From contig JBFLYO010000006.1 of the NCBI GenBank assembly GCA_040756745.1, positions 1 through 64,000 of the forward strand: a stretch of 64,000 nt of DNA, written 5' to 3'. Positions 51,077-59,976 of the stretch are shown here, piece by piece. Both the position numbers and the translations under genes were made by a program. The DNA comes from JBFLYO01 sp040756745 (GTDB lineage Bacteria; Bacteroidota; Ignavibacteria; UBA10030; UBA6906). Every line of letters begins with the position of its first letter. Positions within the stretch are counted from its first letter, which is position 1. Under the pieces are notes generated by a model that had not been told where the DNA came from, did not search any database, and worked only from the letters and a program-made list of their open reading frames with translations.

Positions 51077-51877
51077 ATGACCCGACTCGCAGTGTTGATC
51101 TCGCTTGGTCTTGTGCTGGCCTTCACCGCGGACTCGCCCGCGCAATCGAAACGTGAAACCGGCTCTCAGCGCACCGGGAAAAAGGAACCGACGCGCACCG
51201 GCAGTCAAAAGACCGACAGGGGTCCTGAGCGTCGTCCGGCAAAGGACTCCTATGAGCCACTCCCGCACGAGCCGCCGATCACCAGGCCCGTGGATGTGAT
51301 CTATCCTCCCATCATGATCGCACCGCCGGCACCCCCTCCCCCTCCGATTGCGATCCTCGACCCGCCCCCGATGCCGGAAATACCCTTTGATCCTGATCGC
51401 CGCGGCGAGCGTCGCGTGACGCAGGTCGAGCTTTCGGAGTGCCTGGACAATCCCGCATCAGCGGGCTACAGTTTTGCCGACGCGCGCATCGTTTCCTGCG
51501 AGGATTCGACGGTCGACCTGTATTTGAGCATTGCTCCCCCTGACAGCTTCTATTTTATGGTCCCGCAGGATAACGACATTAAGGATCTCGGTCGGATACG
51601 CACGTACCGGGCCGCGGCGCATTTCAGGCCGACGGATTGGTTGGATGCCCATGCAGTGCTCATTGCTGAGGGGCACACGTATGTCGTCTGGACATACACC
51701 GGCGACTTCTACCTTGTCCGCGTGCGCGACATCAGGGACCGGCGCGTATTCCTCGAATGGATCTGGCACTCGCGCCTCTCTCGCCACACTGCCGCGGAGG
51801 CGGAGGAACGGCAGAAGGAGCGGGAGAGGGAGCGGGAGAAGCGGCGTGAAGAGCTCGGCCCATACTTCGGGAAATGA
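51077..51877 (+). CDS. Secreted proline-rich protein with shared C-terminal module
   Basis: 266 residues. Signal peptide LAVLISLGLVLAFTADSPAQ, a basic, low-complexity linker (about 22-75), a proline-rich stretch ('PAPPPPPIAILDPPPMPEIP') and a C-terminal module (about 120-240) paralogous to that of the preceding gene: 'FYFMVPQDNDIKDLG' and 'EGHTYVVWTYTGDFYLVRVRDIRDRRVFLEWIW'. A charged helix of Glu/Arg repeats ends the protein. ATG 51077 follows GGAGGA (51061-51066). The gap 50894-51076 has no other feature. Function unknown. Confidence 0.75.
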   Translation: MTRLAVLISLGLVLAFTADSPAQSKRETGSQRTGKKEPTRTGSQKTDRGPERRPAKDSYEPLPHEPPITRPVDVIYPPIMIAPPAPPPPPIAILDPPPMPEIPFDPDRRGERRVTQVELSECLDNPASAGYSFADARIVSCEDSTVDLYLSIAPPDSFYFMVPQDNDIKDLGRIRTYRAAAHFRPTDWLDAHAVLIAEGHTYVVWTYTGDFYLVRVRDIRDRRVFLEWIWHSRLSRHTAAEAEERQKEREREREKRREELGPYFGK

Positions 51878-51911
51878 GCCGCCGGCGCCAAGCAAAGACG
51901 GTGCAGATCGA

Positions 51912-51940
51912 TTGACTTTCAGGCCCCCCCGAAGTACTTT
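51912..51940 (+). promoter_or_regulatory. Promoter TTGACT-N17-TACTTT
   Basis: TTGACT (51912-51917) and TACTTT (51935-51940), 17 bp apart. The start near 51947 excludes ATG 51942 and favours ATG 51972 for the next gene. Confidence 0.5.
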
Positions 51941-51971
51941 AATGGGCAGGGATAAACCTTCCTCCTCCGCC

Positions 51972-52397
51972 ATGCACAGGACCCTCCTGATAACTGCCTT
52001 TTTGTTTCTACTGAATGCGGCGTTAAGTCTGGCGGGCGGCCTGTTGATCGGCAAAGGCGATCCCCGCGAGGTCTTCGACGACATCCAGCAGGGGATCGCG
52101 GCGGGCAATGTATCCCTGTTCTCCTCCCATTTCCACACCCAGGTTCACGTCACCCTCCGCGGCGGCGAGAGCGGACTCTACAGCGCAAATCAGGCCTATT
52201 ATCTCCTCCAGAACTACTTCCGCGACCGCAAGCCGGCTTCATTCGCCTTCACGACCTTCGGCGAATCCGACACCAACCCCTACGCCACAGGGAGCCTTGC
52301 ATTCAATATGCGCGGCAGCCGCGGCCATGCCCAGGTCTACGCGGCACTGTCGCATAACGGCGAGCGGTGGGTCGTCACGCACATGAACATCTACTGA
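51972..52397 (+). CDS. DUF4783 domain protein, secreted
   Basis: 141 residues. Signal peptide (TLLITAFLFLLNAALSLAGG) and an NTF2-like domain, 'VFDDIQQGIAAGNVSLFSSHFHTQVHVTLRGGESGLYSANQAYYLLQNYF' and 'GSLAFNMRGSRGHAQVYAALSHNGERWVVTHMNIY', typical of DUF4783 in Bacteroidota. Function unknown. Only 12 bp separate it from the large sensor kinase, so the two are probably one transcript. Confidence 0.82.
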   Translation: MHRTLLITAFLFLLNAALSLAGGLLIGKGDPREVFDDIQQGIAAGNVSLFSSHFHTQVHVTLRGGESGLYSANQAYYLLQNYFRDRKPASFAFTTFGESDTNPYATGSLAFNMRGSRGHAQVYAALSHNGERWVVTHMNIY

Positions 52398-52409
52398 GCT
52401 CCCCCACGC

Positions 52410-55400
52410 ATGGACGCGCGCAGCCGCATCGCAACGATGGTGGCGTCACGCCGTTCCCGCTTCATGGTCATGGCGGTTTTCCTGCTTCTGCTCGTTGCTG
52501 CGGGGAGGCTCGCCGAATATCTTCTCGTCACGAACGCCGTCGTGCATTGGGAGAACGTGAGTGACGGCCAATGTGCGGATGCGCTGGCGAAGGCAACGGG
52601 GCGATTCACGGATCTGCAGCGGTCGCTTCGCCGGACAGCCGCCGACCTCGCGTCGCGCCAGGAAGTGACCGGCTACCTTACGCGAGGCCAGCCGGGACGG
52701 GAACGACTCTTCGCGCGAGTCACGGAGATCAACAGGACCCAGGACCTCGGGGTGGAGATCCGTGAGAAGGATGGTTCGGTCGCCGCATGGGACGGCCCGG
52801 AGGGGGGCAACACCGAGGCTGCAGTCAGAAGTGCGCTTCACGGAAGGATGGTCTCCTTCATCGATCGTTCCGGCGCCGCTTCCCGCCTTGTGGTCATCGT
52901 TCCTGTTCGTGCCGATACTCAAGTCGTCGGCGCGGTGTCTGTCTCTGCTGCAGTCGGCGCCGGGGCCCCGTTGAGCAATTCGCTGCTTCGCGAGAGGGGG
53001 TTGGGGGAACGGCTGAGTGAGGAGCTGGGTGTCGCGGTGGAGTTCTCGTTCACCGGAGAAGGGGAGTCTCCGCGCGATGGCCGGGCGTGTGCATCCCCTC
53101 TAATCGGGATCGACAGTGTGCGGCTGGGATCGGTGAACGTGATGAAGCCGGTCCGCTCCGCCTACCTTGAAACCCTTGATGCCAGATTCCGACTCGGCGA
53201 ATCCGTGGTGCTCGCGCTCCTCGCCGGGCTGCTGGCGATGGGGGCCGGCGAGCTGATCCGGCGCATCAAGCCGACGCTCGTCAGACTCATTGCACTGAGC
53301 GCACTTATCTGGGGGCTCCGCTACGCGCTGCTCTTCCTCGACCTCCCCTCGTCCGTGTGGCGGGGAGGGATTTTTGACCCTGCCCTGTTTGCCTCGCCGT
53401 TCGGAGGAGGACTTGCGCGTTCGGTGGGGGAGATGACGATCACGGTCATTGCCCTTGCGCTGAACGTTGTCCTGATCGCGGCCACCCTTTTGAAGCGCGA
53501 GGGACCCGCTGCTGCTGCGATGCGCATCCCGCCGCTCGCCGGACTCCCGCTGGCTGCCGGTATCACGTTTCTGCTGTACTGGTTGCTCCGTGGCTACGGG
53601 GCGGCGATCCGCAGCGGCGTGGCGGATTCCACGCTGACGTATTTCGATGCACGCGTGATCCTCCCCTCGCCAGAACTCGCCTTCATGATTCTCAACTTCT
53701 TTCTCCTCGGCGCTTCACTTATTATTGCAGCGGCTGGAATGACGTTGCTCATCCTCCGGCTTTGCGCGGCCGGGCCTGAACGTTGGCGGACACGCCTCTC
53801 ATGGACCCTGACCGGGCTCTTTTTCCTCACTGCCTCGGTGTTGTTCGGCGTGTTCCAGCAAAATCCCCTGATGTCGGACGCGTACCGGATGGGATTCGGA
53901 GCGATCATTCTTTTGATCACATACAGGATTACGGCTGCGCGTGCGGTTGCCCGGCCAGTTTCAATTCGCCGGCAAGTGTTGACCGTGATGGCGGCATCCG
54001 GGCTGGTCCTTTTTCCGCTGCTCGACGCCTTTACCCACGACAGGGATCGGGGACGCGTGGAGATCTTTGCCGTCGAAGAATTGAAGCCGGTCGACGGCTG
54101 GCTGAAATACGTCGTGGAGGAAGGGCTGCAGGGATTCGACAACGATACCTACCGGGAACGGCTCTCGGAAGGGTATGCCGCCGACGTTGCTGGCATTGCA
54201 TTTGAACGCTGGGCGTCCAGTCTCGCCTGCAGCCAGGGGTATGATGCCATCTTCACGGTGACCGATCCATACGGGCAGGATGCGGGGAGATTCGTGATCG
54301 GCGGATCCGTTGAAGCGATGTCGCAGGCCGAGGCAATGCTCCCCCTCGGGCGCGGAAGGATGATCCGTGTTCGCGACATCGGGACGGGGGTCAATGCGCT
54401 GAAGGTGTATTCGGGTTCGATGCCAATCCTGGCGGCGGACAGTTCGCTCTTCGGCTACGCAAAGGTGGTCATCGCAGCAGCGCAGCAGTCGCTTTTCCGT
54501 GGTGAGACCCCCGCCATCCTCCGTGGCTCGTCCCGGGCGGGGATTGAATCCTTCTACCGGCGCATCACGCTCTCGGAGTACCGGGACGGAGTGCTGCTGA
54601 CCACCAACGATCCGGAAGTGCCCATCGGCCACACACTCCCGGATGCCGCAGTGGAAGCCATGAGCGACACAGCCCGCATGTCTGTTTGGAGCGATGACAG
54701 AATCGGCGACGAGGTCTACGAGACGTTCTTCGTCCGGCGCTCCCCGGCGACCAACGACATCGTCGCACTCGGTCTCCGCCAGCTTGGACTTGCCTGGCAT
54801 ATTGTAAGCGCGGTGAAACTCCTCGCGGCATACCTGCTGATTGCGCTCCTGATCATCGTCGTCGCGCGCGTGGCCGCCATGCGCCGGGGGGAGGGCTATC
54901 GTGTGACATTCCGCGACCGTCTCCTGCTTGCCCTTCTGGTCACGGCACTCCTCCCGCTCTCGATGATTGCCCTCTATATCGGTGTGGCCGACCGGGAGCG
55001 TGCGGACGAAAGCGTCCGACGGCGACTGGACGAGGAGACGCAAAACGTCATTTACAACATTACCACGCATCCCGACCCGGGGGTGACAATACTCAACCTG
55101 CCGTCGGACCGCTACGCGGTTGAACAGCTCGCCTCCGAGATCGAGACCGATTTCAACGTCTACACCGACAGGCAGCTCCGGGCGAGCAGCAAGCAGGTCC
55201 TTTACGACGTCGGAATTTTCGACAGCCGGCTGAGCGGGAATGCGTACGCAAGGATCGTTCTCGGGGGCGAACGGTTCATGACGCAGACCGAGAGGGTAGG
55301 GGAGATGAAGTACACCGTGGGATACCGGCCGGTGCTCGACGCACGGGGCGACATCATCGGCGTCGTGTCGGTGCCGACGCTCTTCCGGGCGGAAGAGGGC

Positions 55401-56354
55401 GAGCAGGAGATTGCGCGGCGGAACGCATTCCTCCTCGGCGCGTACGCGATCGTCCTCCTTGCCATGCTTCTCATTGCCGCGGTGCTGGCGAACCGAATCG
55501 CCCGGCCCGTGCAGCAACTGACCGAGGCAACCCGCCGGGTGGCGCGCGGGGAGCTCGATGTCCCTCTCCCGCACGCTGGGATCGGAGGTGAGATCAGTGA
55601 TCTGGTCCGGGCATTCGGACAGATGATCCACGACCTCCGCCGCAACCGGGAGGAGCTTGTCCGGTATGAACGCGAGCTGGCGTGGAAGGAGATGGCCAAG
55701 CAGGTGGCGCATGAGATCAAGAATCCCCTGACGCCGATGCGGCTCTCGATCCAGCATCTGCGCCGGACATTCCTCGACAAGGCCGGGAACTTCCCCGAGA
55801 TCCTGGACACTGTGACGCGGACGATCATCGAGCAGATCGATACACTCAGCGCGATCGCTTCGGAGTTCTCCCACTTCGCCCGGATGCCTCGCCGGACCCT
55901 TTCACGTGTCCGCTGCGAGGAGGTGGTGGAAGAAGCGGTGCGGCTGTTCAGCCAGGAAACACGTGTCACGTTTGAGACCAGGGCGGAGGTAGGTGTGTCA
56001 GAGGTCGTTGCCGACAGGGATGAACTGAGGCGGGCGCTGATCAATATCATCCGCAACGGCATCCAGGCGATGGATGGGGCCGGCAGGATCGAGATCAGCA
56101 CGCTGCGACGGGCGGAAGGGGTTGCCATCGCCGTTCAGGATCACGGGAAAGGTATTCCGGAAGAGATCCGCCCGAAACTCTTTGAGCCAAACTTCTCAAC
56201 CAAGACCGACGGGATGGGCCTCGGACTGGCCATTGTGAAGAAGACTGTGGATGACCTGGGAGGCACGGTGACCGTCGACAGCAAGGAGGGCGCTGGAACG
56301 ACCGTGACGGTTTGGCTCCCGTCCGTCGCAGAAGGCAGCGGGGCTGAGCGGTGA
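52410..56354 (+). CDS. Very large NtrY-like sensor histidine kinase
   Basis: 1314 residues. An N-terminal membrane helix (about 18-40) and periplasmic sensor region (about 45-260) are followed by a block of about eight helices (about 265-530), a second extracytoplasmic domain (about 545-800), a membrane pair (about 808-870), another sensor segment and a last helix (about 1010-1030) leading to HAMP ('NRIARPVQQLTEATRRVARGELDVPL'). The HisKA box is 'MAKQVAHEIKNPLTPMRLSIQHLRRTF', and the HATPase has N 'NIIRNGIQAM', G1 'DHGKGIP' and G2 'GMGLGLAIVKK'. The KNPLTPM H-box places it near NtrY. No response regulator is adjacent. Confidence 0.88.
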   Translation: MDARSRIATMVASRRSRFMVMAVFLLLLVAAGRLAEYLLVTNAVVHWENVSDGQCADALAKATGRFTDLQRSLRRTAADLASRQEVTGYLTRGQPGRERLFARVTEINRTQDLGVEIREKDGSVAAWDGPEGGNTEAAVRSALHGRMVSFIDRSGAASRLVVIVPVRADTQVVGAVSVSAAVGAGAPLSNSLLRERGLGERLSEELGVAVEFSFTGEGESPRDGRACASPLIGIDSVRLGSVNVMKPVRSAYLETLDARFRLGESVVLALLAGLLAMGAGELIRRIKPTLVRLIALSALIWGLRYALLFLDLPSSVWRGGIFDPALFASPFGGGLARSVGEMTITVIALALNVVLIAATLLKREGPAAAAMRIPPLAGLPLAAGITFLLYWLLRGYGAAIRSGVADSTLTYFDARVILPSPELAFMILNFFLLGASLIIAAAGMTLLILRLCAAGPERWRTRLSWTLTGLFFLTASVLFGVFQQNPLMSDAYRMGFGAIILLITYRITAARAVARPVSIRRQVLTVMAASGLVLFPLLDAFTHDRDRGRVEIFAVEELKPVDGWLKYVVEEGLQGFDNDTYRERLSEGYAADVAGIAFERWASSLACSQGYDAIFTVTDPYGQDAGRFVIGGSVEAMSQAEAMLPLGRGRMIRVRDIGTGVNALKVYSGSMPILAADSSLFGYAKVVIAAAQQSLFRGETPAILRGSSRAGIESFYRRITLSEYRDGVLLTTNDPEVPIGHTLPDAAVEAMSDTARMSVWSDDRIGDEVYETFFVRRSPATNDIVALGLRQLGLAWHIVSAVKLLAAYLLIALLIIVVARVAAMRRGEGYRVTFRDRLLLALLVTALLPLSMIALYIGVADRERADESVRRRLDEETQNVIYNITTHPDPGVTILNLPSDRYAVEQLASEIETDFNVYTDRQLRASSKQVLYDVGIFDSRLSGNAYARIVLGGERFMTQTERVGEMKYTVGYRPVLDARGDIIGVVSVPTLFRAEEGEQEIARRNAFLLGAYAIVLLAMLLIAAVLANRIARPVQQLTEATRRVARGELDVPLPHAGIGGEISDLVRAFGQMIHDLRRNREELVRYERELAWKEMAKQVAHEIKNPLTPMRLSIQHLRRTFLDKAGNFPEILDTVTRTIIEQIDTLSAIASEFSHFARMPRRTLSRVRCEEVVEEAVRLFSQETRVTFETRAEVGVSEVVADRDELRRALINIIRNGIQAMDGAGRIEISTLRRAEGVAIAVQDHGKGIPEEIRPKLFEPNFSTKTDGMGLGLAIVKKTVDDLGGTVTVDSKEGAGTTVTVWLPSVAEGSGAER

Positions 56355-57079
56355 GTGCGATCCCCGTCCCGCTGTTCCCTCCTGGAGTTCTCGCCGTCGT
56401 GAGCACTCGCACCGGCGGCGTCAGTCCGCCTCCACTCGGCATGAACCTCTCATTCAGTGTTGGAGACCTGCAGGAGAACGTCAGGCGCAATCGCGCCATC
56501 TTCTTCGGAGGGATCGGCGTCCCGCTCGACCGGCTCGCACTCCAGCGGCAGGTGCATGGAGCAAAAGTGCAGGTGGTCCGATCGCCGGGGGAATTTCCAG
56601 AGACCGACGCGCTTGTCACGGCAGAACCCCGGGTATTTCTCTGCGTGTCAATCGCAGATTGCGTGCCAATCCTGCTTCTGGATCCCGTACGTCGTGTCGT
56701 GGGTGCAGTGCATGCAGGGTGGCGCGGGACCGCAGCTGGGATTGTCGGGGAAGCTGTCCGCACGATGAGCAGGGAATTCAACTGCGACCCGCGCAGCCTC
56801 CTCGCGTATATCGGTCCTGCGGCCGACAGATGTTGTTATGCCGTGGGGCAGGAAGTCGCATCCTCCTTCCCGGGGGAGTCCCTCTCACATCGGGACGGCA
56901 GGATCTACCTCGATCTGAAGATGTCCAACAGGGGTCAGCTCCTTTCCGAAGGGATGCTCCCGCATCGTATTTCGGTGAGCCCCTACTGCACCATATCGGA
57001 CGCAACGCTCTTCCATTCTCATCGTCGCGAAGGGACAAAATCCGGAAGAATGATGGCGGTGATAGGTCTCACCGCATAA
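56351..57079 (+). CDS. pgeF: Peptidoglycan editing factor / YfiH laccase-domain protein
   Basis: 242 residues. The zinc-binding His and Cys residues are in 'RQVHGAKV' (His about 73), 'SIADCVPI' (Cys about 108) and 'AVHAGWRGT' (His about 125); 'IGPAADRCCYAVGQEV' is also typical. In E. coli this family removes wrongly built muropeptide precursors; purine nucleoside phosphorylase activity has also been reported for members. GTG start overlaps the kinase stop (GTGA). Confidence 0.9.
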   Translation: MSAIPVPLFPPGVLAVVSTRTGGVSPPPLGMNLSFSVGDLQENVRRNRAIFFGGIGVPLDRLALQRQVHGAKVQVVRSPGEFPETDALVTAEPRVFLCVSIADCVPILLLDPVRRVVGAVHAGWRGTAAGIVGEAVRTMSREFNCDPRSLLAYIGPAADRCCYAVGQEVASSFPGESLSHRDGRIYLDLKMSNRGQLLSEGMLPHRISVSPYCTISDATLFHSHRREGTKSGRMMAVIGLTA

Positions 57080-57089
57080 GTCCCATTCG

Positions 57090-57118
57090 TTGATTTTCTT
57101 AGCCGTATTCCGTATTGT
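57090..57118 (+). promoter_or_regulatory. Promoter TTGATT-N17-TATTGT for glmS
   Basis: TTGATT (57090-57095) and TATTGT (57113-57118), 17 bp apart; the start near 57125 leaves a 25-nt leader with GGGGGG as SD. The leader is too short for a glmS ribozyme. Confidence 0.6.
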
Positions 57119-57149
57119 ATGGTTCATCCGTTGTCCACGGGGGGTTCCT

Positions 57150-58988
57150 ATGTGCGGCATTGTAGGGTACATCGGCCCGAAGAATTGCGTTCCGATTCTT
57201 CTGGAGGGGCTTCGCAGGCTCGAGTACAGGGGGTATGACTCTGCGGGAGTGGCCCTTGTCAGGAACGGTGGTTTCTGCATAGAAAAGAAGGCGGGGAAGG
57301 TGTCCGACCTCGCCGATGCCATCCGCCTGCATAACGGCTCGCTCGATGCCCCGCTCGGAATGGGGCACACGCGCTGGGCCACCCACGGGGAGCCGAACGA
57401 CGACAATGCGCATCCCCACTGGGATGCGAAACGCGAAATCGCGGTGATCCACAACGGGATCATTGAGAACTACGCGGCGATCAAGACGAAGCTGGTCCGG
57501 GAAGGGCACACCTTCATCGGTGGGACTGATACCGAAGTCCTGGCGCACCTGATCGGCAGGATGTACGAGGAAAACCATGACCTCACCACCGCTGTCCGGC
57601 TCGCGCTGGCAGAGGTCGAGGGGACCTACGGGCTGGTGGTGCTGTCGGTGCACGAACCGGACAAGTTCATCGCGGCAAGAAAAGGAAGTCCGCTTATCCT
57701 CGGCGTAGGGGAAGGGGAGAATTTCGTTGCATCGGACGCGGCCGCGATTGTGGACCACACCAGGAACGTCGTGTACCTCGACGACGGCGAGATCGCGGTC
57801 GTGACGCGCGACGGCTTCCGGACGATCACCATCGACGACGTGTCTGTGACAAAGCAGGTGCAGGAAGTGACGCTGGAGCTTTCCCAGATCGAGCGGGGTG
57901 GCTACGATCACTTCATGATGAAGGAGATCCACGAACAGCCGGAGACGATCCGCAATGCGATGCGCGGCCGGCTGCTGGTGGAGCAGGGGAACGTCGTGTT
58001 GGGGGGGCTGAGGCATGTCATGGACAAGCTGCTCTGCGCCCGACGCTACGTGATCACCGCCTGCGGCACCTCGTGGCACGCCGGACTGGTCGGCAAGTAC
58101 ATGCTCGAGCACATCGCCAAGATGCCGGTGGAGGTGGAGTACGCCTCGGAGTTCCGCTACCGGAATCCGATCATCCGGAGCGACGATGTTGTGTTTCTGA
58201 TCAGTCAGAGCGGGGAGACGGCCGATACGCTGGCGGCCCTCCGTGAGGCGAAGTCAAAGCATGCCACCGTGCTGGGGATTGTCAATGTCGTCGGAAGCTC
58301 CATTCCCCGGGAGTCCGACGGCGGTGTGTATGTCCACGCCGGGCCGGAGATTGGTGTCGCTTCGACAAAAGCATTCACATCGCAGCTCACGGTGCTCGCC
58401 CTGATCACGCTCATGGTCGCCCGTGCGCGCGGCATGACGGAGGCGGACGGCAAACGGCTTGCGGAAGAGATCGTGACCCTCCCCGACAAGGTGGCGGCGA
58501 TCCTGGCCAATACGGGGGTGATCCGCGAGATTGCGGAGGAATTCAAGGACGCCCAACATGCGCTCTATCTGGGACGGGGCGCGAATTTTCCCGTCGCGCT
58601 GGAAGGGGCACTGAAACTGAAAGAGATTTCTTACATCCACGCTGAGGGCTACCCCGCTGCGGAGATGAAACACGGGCCGATCGCCCTCATCGATGAGAAC
58701 ATGCCGGTCTTCTTCGTGGTCCCGAAGGATGCGATCTACGAGAAGGTGGTCAGCAACATCCAGGAAGTGCGGGCCCGGAGGGGACGGGTGATCGCGGTGG
58801 CCAATGAGGACGACCGGGAGATCGAAAACATGGCCGAATATGTGATCCGGGTTCCGCGGACCTACAGTTTCTTCGGACCGATTCTTAACATCATTCCGCT
58901 CCAGCTCCTTGCCTATTACATCGCCGTTGCGCGCGGCACGAATGTGGATCAGCCGCGGAACCTTGCCAAAAGCGTCACCGTGGAATAA
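57150..58988 (+). CDS. glmS: Glutamine-fructose-6-phosphate aminotransferase
   Basis: 612 residues. Cys2 of MCGIVGYIG is the N-terminal nucleophile of the glutaminase half, which fixes the start at ATG 57150. 'RLEYRGYDSAGVAL', 'GHTRWATHGEP' and 'NGIIENY' follow. Two SIS domains form the synthase half ('ACGTSWHAGLVGKYMLE', 'LISQSGETADTLAALR', 'EGYPAAEMKHGPIALI') and the protein ends in the conserved 'NLAKSVTVE'. It makes glucosamine-6-phosphate for peptidoglycan and LPS. Confidence 0.97.
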   Translation: MCGIVGYIGPKNCVPILLEGLRRLEYRGYDSAGVALVRNGGFCIEKKAGKVSDLADAIRLHNGSLDAPLGMGHTRWATHGEPNDDNAHPHWDAKREIAVIHNGIIENYAAIKTKLVREGHTFIGGTDTEVLAHLIGRMYEENHDLTTAVRLALAEVEGTYGLVVLSVHEPDKFIAARKGSPLILGVGEGENFVASDAAAIVDHTRNVVYLDDGEIAVVTRDGFRTITIDDVSVTKQVQEVTLELSQIERGGYDHFMMKEIHEQPETIRNAMRGRLLVEQGNVVLGGLRHVMDKLLCARRYVITACGTSWHAGLVGKYMLEHIAKMPVEVEYASEFRYRNPIIRSDDVVFLISQSGETADTLAALREAKSKHATVLGIVNVVGSSIPRESDGGVYVHAGPEIGVASTKAFTSQLTVLALITLMVARARGMTEADGKRLAEEIVTLPDKVAAILANTGVIREIAEEFKDAQHALYLGRGANFPVALEGALKLKEISYIHAEGYPAAEMKHGPIALIDENMPVFFVVPKDAIYEKVVSNIQEVRARRGRVIAVANEDDREIENMAEYVIRVPRTYSFFGPILNIIPLQLLAYYIAVARGTNVDQPRNLAKSVTVE

Positions 58989-59012
58989 CTCCCCAGCCAG
59001 GAGACACTCCCC

Positions 59013-59852
59013 ATGAAGCAGGAAGTCAGGTTCAAGCCCACCGACTGGGCTCTCATCCTCGGGGCCTCGAGCGGGTTCGGTGGCGCGGCGGCGGTCGAGC
59101 TTGCGCGGGCGGGCATCAACGTCTTCGGCGTGCACCTGGACCGGCAGGCCACGATGCCGGCGGTGCAGCACGTGATCAGGGAGATCAAGCACACGGGGAG
59201 AGAGGCGGTATTCTTCAACATCAATGCTGCGGACGCGATCAAGCGGGCAGAGACGCTCGACGAGATTCAGGAGCGCTTCGCCCAGCATGGGGGCCAGAAT
59301 GTCCGAGTGCTCCTGCATTCGCTTGCCTTTGGGACGCTGAAGCCCTTCATCGCCAAGAAGCCCGAGGATGCGGTCAACCAGGCGCAGATGGAGATGACGA
59401 TCGACGTCATGGCCAACAGCCTTGTCTACTGGACGCAGGGACTCCTGTCGCGCGGGCTGATGAAAAAGGGGAGTCGGATCTTTGCCATGACCAGTTCCGG
59501 CGGCCACACCGCGCTCCCGGCGTATGGCGCGGTGTCGGCCGCCAAGGCAGCGCTTGAATCGCACATCCGGCAGCTTGCCATGGAACTCGGTCCGTTCGGC
59601 ATCACCGCCAACGCCGTCATGGCGGGCGTCACCGACACGCCCGCGCTCCGCAAGATCCCCGGCAGCACCGACATGCTCCGCATCGCCCGGGCGAAGAATC
59701 CGGGGGGCCGCCTCACGACGCCTGAGGACGTCGCCAAGGCCATCGTCCTGCTTGCCGATGAGAACGCGTTCTGGGTCAGCGGGAACGTGGTCGGCGTGGA
59801 TGGCGGCGAAGATATTGTGAACTATGTAGGTCAGAAGGGAAACGACGATTGA
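59013..59852 (+). CDS. fabL: FabL-like enoyl-[acyl-carrier-protein] reductase (SDR)
   Basis: 279 residues. Nucleotide-binding 'ALILGASSGFGGAAAVELARAG', then 'LLHSLAFGTLKPF' and 'AYGAVSAAKAALESH'. The catalytic Tyr and Lys are separated by six residues (Y-x6-K), as in enoyl-ACP reductases FabI/FabL, not three as in common SDRs. The conserved ending 'ENAFWVSGNVVGVDGGEDI' fits FabL. It would reduce enoyl-ACP in the last step of fatty acid elongation. An acyl-CoA dehydrogenase follows. The Y-x6-K reading is from sequence; the FabL label is by resemblance. Confidence 0.72.
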   Translation: MKQEVRFKPTDWALILGASSGFGGAAAVELARAGINVFGVHLDRQATMPAVQHVIREIKHTGREAVFFNINAADAIKRAETLDEIQERFAQHGGQNVRVLLHSLAFGTLKPFIAKKPEDAVNQAQMEMTIDVMANSLVYWTQGLLSRGLMKKGSRIFAMTSSGGHTALPAYGAVSAAKAALESHIRQLAMELGPFGITANAVMAGVTDTPALRKIPGSTDMLRIARAKNPGGRLTTPEDVAKAIVLLADENAFWVSGNVVGVDGGEDIVNYVGQKGNDD

Positions 59853-59976
59853 CGCGCGCGGGTCCCCGACAGGGGGCCCGCATGGATTCCGCTCTCCCGT
59901 TGTCGCTGCGCGCTTCTTCCCTCCGCTCTTTCATTTCCACAGAACTTCGATCACCAATCCAAGGGTGCAGGGCATC

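Noticed and set aside
57119..57149. glmS ribozyme or riboswitch upstream of glmS
   Set aside because: The predicted leader is only about 25 nt, too short for the ribozyme core.
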